Below are positions 58,751 to 64,000 of a stretch of 64,000 nt of DNA, one piece after another; the first letter of the stretch is position 1, and each line of letters opens with the position of its first letter. The position numbers were made by a program, and so were the translations under genes. The notes below the pieces were generated by a model, which searched no databases, was not told the DNA's origin, and saw only the letters and a list, made by a program, of their open reading frames with translations. The DNA is from Crotalaria pallida (Eukaryota; Streptophyta; Magnoliopsida; Fabales; Fabaceae): assembly GCA_037953625.1 (NCBI GenBank), contig CM075649.1, forward strand, positions 93,563,290 through 93,627,289, read 5' to 3'.

Positions 58751-58781
58751 TAACCGGTTAGCCTGAGACTGTAACCGGTTA
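58751..58781. promoter_or_regulatory. Paired palindromes, element C third pair
   Basis: TAACCGGTTA at 58751-58760 and 58772-58781, 21 bp apart. Confidence 0.55.
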
Positions 58782-59051
58782 GTACCTGAAACTAAAAAAT
58801 AAAAGTTAAGTCTTTTAAATGAAAAGTTTGATACCATTGGTTGAGATTTCCCAATCCAAGTTTAATGGCATGTTTTTAAGTAAATTCATGGATGAATTTT
58901 GGTGCCAAAGGTTATACCTCAAATTAATCATTCAAAAGAGAAATTGAGATATCTCTAAATCACAATAATTAAATTAAAGATAAAAACCAACCTTATTGAT
59001 TGTGCATTCATGCATAGAGGATGGAAAATAGGTTGGTAAGAAACGATTATC

Positions 59052-59253
59052 ATATTCTGGGAATATGAGGAGGGTACTCCGGGAGTACCAAATTTGTAAC
59101 CTACTTGATGACACATTCTGGGAATGTGGCCAGTGTCTGGGACATGGTTTTTATGCGTTCCGGGAACGTGATACACACTCTGGGTGTTATGTTTATTTAT
59201 CCAAGTATGGTTTGGCATACGTTCTGGGAACGTATGTTAGTGTTCTAGGAACA
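59052..59253. promoter_or_regulatory. Array of eight TTC-YGG-GAA-type dyads, element C
   Basis: Centres at 59059, 59081, 59120, 59139, 59162, 59182, 59226 and 59247. Units include a perfect-arm ATACGTTC-TGG-GAACGTAT (59217-59235) and a perfect ACATTC-TGG-GAATGT (59113-59127), both of which are weaker in element B. Spacings 22, 19, 23, 20, 44 and 21 also occur in B. Confidence 0.55.
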
Positions 59254-59477
59254 CACTGGTGTATTGGATGGACGTCCAAGATGGACCAATAGTGGAGGCC
59301 TCAGTTGTGGATAGAAATCATGCATTATGCCACCTGCATTATAAGAGATATAATGTTGAAAATGGGTATGCTCATATGTACTTGCATTATTATCTGTCCA
59401 TCATATACTTGTTTTGTATTTTAGTCTTTATTGATTATGTATATGTGTATACTTACTCCCTATGCCCTGATTAGGTG

Positions 59478-59951
59478 ATGGCCAGATACCTAGCCTACAT
59501 CGAGATACGCCCTATCCCTAGTGGTATATGGACGTACGAGGAGCACCGAGCCATCTTTGAGGGGGAGGTGGAGATCACTCTCTACCACCCTAATCCTCTG
59601 GTTCGGGTGCGACCTCGTAGATTTAGGATCCCTTTAGTCTATACTATGCCTGTTCCACCCTTTTACACATATAGAGGACCACCCCCGGCTCGACCAGTGC
59701 GTCGATTTCATAGTTTTCATTTTAGAGCTTCCACTCGTACTCATCCTTCTTCCCATAGAGTTGTTGCTGAGGAGACTCCTTCTCCTGGTCCGACTGATTT
59801 TGAGAGGACTGCTTCTGCAGATCCTAGGCCCAGTGGTGGGGTCTCAGCACAGTCGGGCGAGTTCGAGGAGGATCCCGTGGAGGATGAGGACGAGGAGGAG
59901 GTGCCTGTCGAGCCTACTGTTTCTACTAGAGGTGGACCTGCTGGTTCCTAG
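59478..59951 (+). CDS. Intact LTR-encoded 157-aa protein of unknown function
   Basis: ATG GCC at 59478 in good context follows an acceptor-like GATTAG-GTG. No stop until TAG 59949-59951. Layout: N-terminal part (1-60) with several Tyr, Ile and Trp residues and alternating hydrophobic positions; a PPP and Arg/His-rich segment (70-105); a Pro/Ser/Thr linker; an acidic run (about 135-150, EDEDEEE); GGPAGS end. No signal peptide, membrane segment or known motif seen. Compared with B: same length, no indels, 25 synonymous and 18 non-synonymous codon changes plus B's stop, unlike the surrounding LTR, which has indels. It could be a short transcript-encoded accessory protein; function unknown. Confidence 0.55.
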   Translation: MARYLAYIEIRPIPSGIWTYEEHRAIFEGEVEITLYHPNPLVRVRPRRFRIPLVYTMPVPPFYTYRGPPPARPVRRFHSFHFRASTRTHPSSHRVVAEETPSPGPTDFERTASADPRPSGGVSAQSGEFEEDPVEDEDEEEVPVEPTVSTRGGPAGS

Positions 59952-60205
59952 GAGCCTGCATAGCATAGATGTTTTGGATCCTAGGTCTAGGGATAGAGCT
60001 GCAGAGGATCAGAGGAGCTGCTGAGGACATGGATTACCTGCTCTGAGACTTCTATTTTGAGCTTGTTATATATTGTACATATTTTTGAGAGGTCTTAGCG
60101 TGAGGTTTATTTTTGAGCAGTTGGTTATGTATATGTTTTACCAAAAACTTGCTATCTCGACTTTGTGACTTGCTACTGGATACTGGTGGGGATGTTTTAT
60201 ATTAT

Positions 60206-60232
60206 GATATATATATATATATATATATATAT
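60206..60232. repeat. (AT)n microsatellite
   Basis: About 13 AT units in the LTR of C. B has a shorter AT run at the matching place (near 9820-9836). Confidence 0.85.
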
Positions 60233-60609
60233 GATGTTTTTACCTCAGCAGTGCCCCACAAGTATTATTTTTACTTCCGCATACTCTGATTTTGATTGAA
60301 AAGGATTCGGCAAATAAGATTATATTCTACAAATCCGATTTAACTCACGAGGCAATTAATATGTTTTTAATCAACGCTACGGATATGTTCTATTATATTA
60401 AAAGGACATTGTCTCGAGAGCCTTTTTGTAGTTAAGATATTATTAAGCCGAATTCAAATTATTCGTCAAGGTTAAAAGTTTTTATAATTGAGCAAGTACA
60501 AACTAAAAAGGAAAAAAATTTTCTAGACCAAATTTTTGGATAGCAAGTATTCTATATTTGGAAATATTAATTATTTTAAATATATAAAACAAGGGTGTCA
60601 CACGTTTGG

Positions 60610-60621
60610 TGGTATCAGAGC
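60610..60621 (+). other. Primer-binding site of element C
   Basis: TGGTATCAGAGC, 7 bp after the LTR end. Confidence 0.9.
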
Positions 60622-60772
60622 AATGGTCCTATTCCTCATGGCCCTGACGATTCAGATAAGTATGATATTCAATGTTATTTGAATATGTTTGAGTAAGTTA
60701 GTTGAATAAGCTAGTTGTGCTTATGTTTTAAAGACCTTTTAGTGACCCAAAGCCCATAGTGTAGGTCTTTCT

Positions 60773-61689
60773 ATGGCAACCAGGAATAGAAATTATACGA
60801 ATGAAATGTTAGAACGTATTACGACTGTGCTGGAGGGTATGCAGCAGCAGCAACAGCAACCACCTCAAGGACGAGCTGGTAATCCACATGTTGGTAATGT
60901 GGTAAATCATGATGCTAAGACTCTGTCGGAGTTTAGAAAGTGCAATCCACCAAGGTTTTACGGAGGATACAGACCTGATGAGGCAAATAAGTGGTTGTAT
61001 GAGATCTACAAGATTTTCAGAACTTTAGACTGTTCGGATGAGCAGAAGGTAACCTATGTAGTTTACATGCTTCATGGGGAAGCTGAGAACTGGTGGGATC
61101 ATACGGTACAGTTGCTGAATTTTGAGAGAAGAGCAATCAACTGGGGAGTGTTTATGGAGAAATTCCTTAATAAATACTTTCCAGAAGATTTAAGGAGAAA
61201 GAAGGAGGTAGAGTTCATGCAATTGAAACAGGGAGATATGAGTGTAGGAGAATATGCTGCTAGATTTGAGGAGTTGATGAAATATTCTCCCTACTACTTG
61301 AATAACCCTGATGAAAGGAGTAAGTATGTCAAGTTTGAAGGTGGACTGAGACCGGAGTTGAAGTCTATTTTCAGTTACCAGAGGATTCAGAGTTTTCCTG
61401 CACTTGTAGATATGTGCAGAATGTATGAGGATGATAAGAAGGCTGAGTTGATAGGAAGCCAAGGAAAGGGTAGTGGACAGAACTATGGACCACAGAGGAA
61501 GAAGAGAATTGATCACCGAAATAATGGTCCATATGCTCAGAAGAACAAGGGCAAGAGCAAAGTTGTGATTGATAACAAGAACAAGTCTCGCGATAATGCT
61601 CCTTATTGTGAGAAGTGTAGGCGTTATCACCATGGTCAATTTTGCTGGTCCACAGGAGGGTGTTTCAAATTTGGAAAGCAAGGTCATTC
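60773..61689 (+). pseudogene. gag: Gag of element C, cut in the zinc knuckle by LTR D
   Basis: Open from ATG 60773 for 305 codons. Poly-Gln near 25-31, Gag domain about 45-235 (ENWWDHTVQ, GDMSVGEYAARFEELMKYS), basic linker with no frameshift, C/H-rich CEKCRRYHHGQFCW segment, then the CCHC knuckle, whose second Cys is Phe (CFKFGKQGH). The insertion at 61690 follows the His. The change to Phe would weaken zinc binding even without the insertion. Confidence 0.92.
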
Positions 61690-64000
61690 TGTAACAGCCC
61701 GATTTTCGTAACCCAAAATAACTAACTTTTATTTATTAAGTTGCAAAAATGAGGACAAAATTTTATTTTATTTTATTTTTTTTTAAAACATTATTGAGAT
61801 GTCGTTGATGCACTTAACATTCTTTCATCGAAAACCGAGTGTTACTAAAACACATACTTACTTACTTGAATCTTCGAAAACATTTATCATTGGAAAATGA
61901 TTTGGTTTCAGACTTAACATAGTTCTTGTATTTCATCAGGAAGATTATACAATTCTCAAAAGGTTTCATTCTTACACTTCTTCAAAAATAGAGCATGATC
62001 TAAAATAAACTGAATCACATAAATAGTTCATCACTTAGGTAATCCTTGACTCACAACACTAACAACAACTTAGACTATAAGGTACTAATACCACCCACAA
62101 GAGATACACTCTTATCCGATCTTTCTATTGAAGACGACTTGTCGAAACTTCCCTTTCATCTTGCGCCTTTTCTTCGCACCCAAAGTTGATGTCATCCATA
62201 GGGAGTAGCCTTCCAACCATCTCCGTGCCTTTTCCAGGTGGTGATCTCCAAACGATTCTCCATCTGCCCGTTGAAATACCAGCAACACCGATATGCCAAC
62301 GAGACAGGAGAGAGTAAGCATTCTGAACGACGCATCGTCGACGGTGTGGGTTTATAGTAGGTAAGATATTAAGACAATACATACACAACAATGCAGCATA
62401 CAACACAACAATACATTCAAGTATATAATCATCATCCTCATCATTATCTTGCCAAACTTGTTTTCACTTTTCAACATAGTCATTCCTTCTTTCTCAACCT
62501 CAACTGGTGAATCTTATTCATTTCCATTTTCATATGATCTCATTCACTTTTCCACACTTTCATTCTCGATTCATTTCTCATTATCAACATTTCATAAGCT
62601 TTTGCTTCTTATGATTGTAAATCTTTTCATACCTCTTAAACTGTTCTTATCATGTCTTATCATATTACATCCATCGATGGTTGGGGGAAATTAAATTATC
62701 ATCGAGGTACTCGTTTCTTTCCCAGTTAGCACACACGTCTACATCTCCTCGGTCATCCACCCAACCTAGTCGGAAGCAAACAGGAGTACAGGACCTTTAC
62801 CATCCGGGCTCGACAGCTATCTCAACAAATCAAATGGCTCCAAGCCAGGAGAACTGTAGAAAATCGGGTATAGTCTCAAATCAAATCAAATCATATAATA
62901 TCAAGGCACACTGTAGAAAAATCGGGTACAGTGGCAAAATCACATAGCCCCGTTCCAGTCCCTCTCACTGTTCAAGATTTGCAATCTAGGGGGTGACAAT
63001 ACTATTCTAGTTGCGCTGCAGAACTTACCACGACTTTGGACCCAGTCCCTACCACGTCTGGTATACCACATATGGAGTTTGTTCTGCCTAGAAAGTACTC
63101 TAGACTTCTTGATATTTCACCGTCATTGTCCTCCCCTAATGCAATCTCCTCCTGAGTATCCTTGATACCCATGGTGTCTTCCTCTCCACTACTTCGCACT
63201 CATTTCTCACCGCATTCGCATTCGTCAATGTCTTTTAAAGAGTTTTAAAGTTTAGTTATTAACCTAAGGTCGGCTCATCCTTGGTGCATCCCTTCAACGA
63301 GTCCCGACCACTAATTTCTCAATCTTTTCTCAACAGAGCACAGAGTTGGGATCGCATCAACATACTTGCATCTCATTTCACAATCTTTCTCAAAATAACA
63401 TTTCATAGTCCTTCTCAAAATCTCATTTCATAATCTTTCTCAAAACCTCATTTCATAAACTTTCTCAAAATCTTATTTCACAAACTTTCTCAAAATCTCA
63501 TTTCACAAACTTTCTCAAAATTTCATTTCACAAACTTTCTCAAAATCTCATTTCACAAACTTTCTCAGAATCGCATCTCATAATCTGTCTCAAAAATCTC
63601 ATTTCATCATCTTTCTCAAAATAGCAACATATCGCTTTTGGAATATCAGCCCTCTGGCTTCACATAGTTCAACTCATATCATATCTCACTTCAGTAAACA
63701 ACACAACATCACTTTCCCCAGCTCTGGCTCATCCATATCATTATCTCTTTTCTTAATGTCTTATCAGGGCTGCCTCATTCCATAAGGACTTAGGCCAAAC
63801 AGGGTATTATATCTTCTCTTAGTGTTTCATCACTTTCGGAACCTTTAATATCATTCGTCTTTCTTTTCAATCATATATCATCACTTTCTCAAGCTTATTC
63901 ACATTATCTCATTTTCAAGACGTAACAGACGTCTATCAGCATGCTTCTCTTATTACTTAACAATTCAAACATCATCATGCATAATTAACAGATAAACATA
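61690..64000 (-). repeat. LTR D, minus strand, runs off the window
   Basis: Starts TGTAACAGCCCG in C's gag; the left flank is CATTC (61685-61689). Blocks match LTR J (34676 onward) and 600-4163, such as CACACGTCTACATCTCC near 62731 and CCTAGTCGGAAGCAAACAGG near 62764. An acceptor-like GGGCAG (62265-62264, minus) is followed at once by ATG and a 23-codon frame. No primer site is seen on the left, so the left edge is either a 3' LTR end or the edge of a solo LTR. Confidence 0.8.
63371..63621 (+). repeat. Tandem array of ten 25-bp units
   Basis: Consensus TCTCATTTCAC-AAACTTTCTCAAAA-like. Copies start every 25 bp from 63371 to 63596 (the last is 26 bp). It lies in the transcribed part of LTR D on its own strand. 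Confidence 0.9.

Larger units (their letters stand above)
57030..60602 (+). repeat. 5' LTR of element C
   Basis: 3,573 bp, TGTAACACCCC to GGTGTCACA. TATA box CTATAAAAGG at 57459-57468. Donor TTTAG then GTAAGC (intron from 57736), acceptor CTGATTAG (59474), giving a predicted 1,739-bp intron, the same length as in B. Contains three palindrome pairs, eight dyads and the LTR ORF. Confidence 0.93.
57030..61689 (+). mobile_element. Element C: 5' part of a second B-family chromovirus
   Basis: 5' LTR (57030-60602), primer site and gag up to the insertion of LTR D at 61690. The rest is beyond the window. Left flank ATCAG. Similar to B throughout, roughly 85% in the LTR by eye and higher in gag. It keeps better coding frames than B (LTR ORF and gag open). 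Confidence 0.9.

Noticed and set aside
61685..61689. Shared target sequence GAATG, in element orientation, for B and D
   Set aside because: Only B has both arms visible; D's second flank is outside the window, and C, G and the copia LTR use different targets. Two matches of five bases are not enough to claim target preference.
63371..63621. CRISPR-like array
   Set aside because: Units abut without unique spacers and the DNA is plant nuclear; it is an ordinary tandem repeat.
1..64000. Ordinary host genes, tRNA or rRNA genes
   Set aside because: Every long frame is explained by retroelement proteins, LTR content, low complexity or shadows on the other strand. No tRNA cloverleaf or rRNA sequence was recognised.

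Overview
The window is plant nuclear DNA made almost entirely of nested LTR retrotransposons. I see no host protein-coding gene, tRNA or rRNA. The elements are Ty3/gypsy chromoviruses (Tekay/Del-like) with 2-6 kb LTRs beginning TGTAACAYCC and tRNA-iMet-type primer sites, Tat-lineage Ty3/gypsy elements with a second (archaeal-type) RNase H, an Athila-like LTR, Ty1/copia LTRs and one L1-type LINE fragment. A eudicot is likely. A legume is my best guess, from very large LTRs and abundant TAATCGATTA motifs that I recall from legume intergenic DNA; this is recollection, not proof.

Layout. 1-4163: minus-strand chromovirus (gag scrap, PBS, 3.6-kb LTR) inserted in a plus-strand LTR fragment (4164-5158), which is followed by its PBS and a broken gag with a duplicated zinc-knuckle block (to about 6560). 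6630-18321: complete plus-strand chromovirus, here element B, with 3.57-kb LTRs and a GAATG target duplication. It sits in the protease of an older minus-strand element, here H (gag-pro 18322-19129, LTR 19275-26481). H's LTR is itself split by a Tat-type element, here G (20235-25188, target duplication AGATG), and G is split by a Ty1/copia solo LTR (20385-22347, target duplication ATAGT). 26482-31290: LTR shreds and an Athila-like LTR with its 3' region. 31269-45104: minus-strand Tat element, here E (integrase, dual RNase H, RT, protease, gag, PBS, 573-bp LTR), with a plus-strand coiled-coil ORF behind its integrase and a 5.9-kb solo LTR, here J (33778-39671), inside pol. 45105-47291: a chromovirus-type LTR, here I. 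47292-56110: a tandem internal-LTR-internal-LTR arrangement of a deletion-derivative element, here F. 56111-57029: LINE fragment. 57030-61689: second member of the B family, here C, cut in its gag zinc knuckle by another minus-strand LTR, here D (61690 to the window end).

Most interesting signals. (1) LTRs of unrelated lineages carry clusters of short palindromes, usually arranged as pairs about 21 bp apart: TAACCGGTTA, TAATCGATTA, TACTCGAGTA, GCGCCTGGGCGC-type, and a TTC-YGG-GAA dyad array. Pair sequence differs by family, while spacing and symmetry are kept. (2) LTRs of B and C contain a 157-codon ORF that stays in frame between the two elements, with mostly synonymous differences. It lies behind a consensus-like splice acceptor, and the LTR as a whole reads like a small gene (TATA box, exon, donor, 1.74-kb intron, acceptor, ATG). 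Element H's LTR has a comparable ORF. (3) The Tat element E carries an antisense coiled-coil ORF. These may be parts of a regulatory layer built into long plant LTRs; that is inference.
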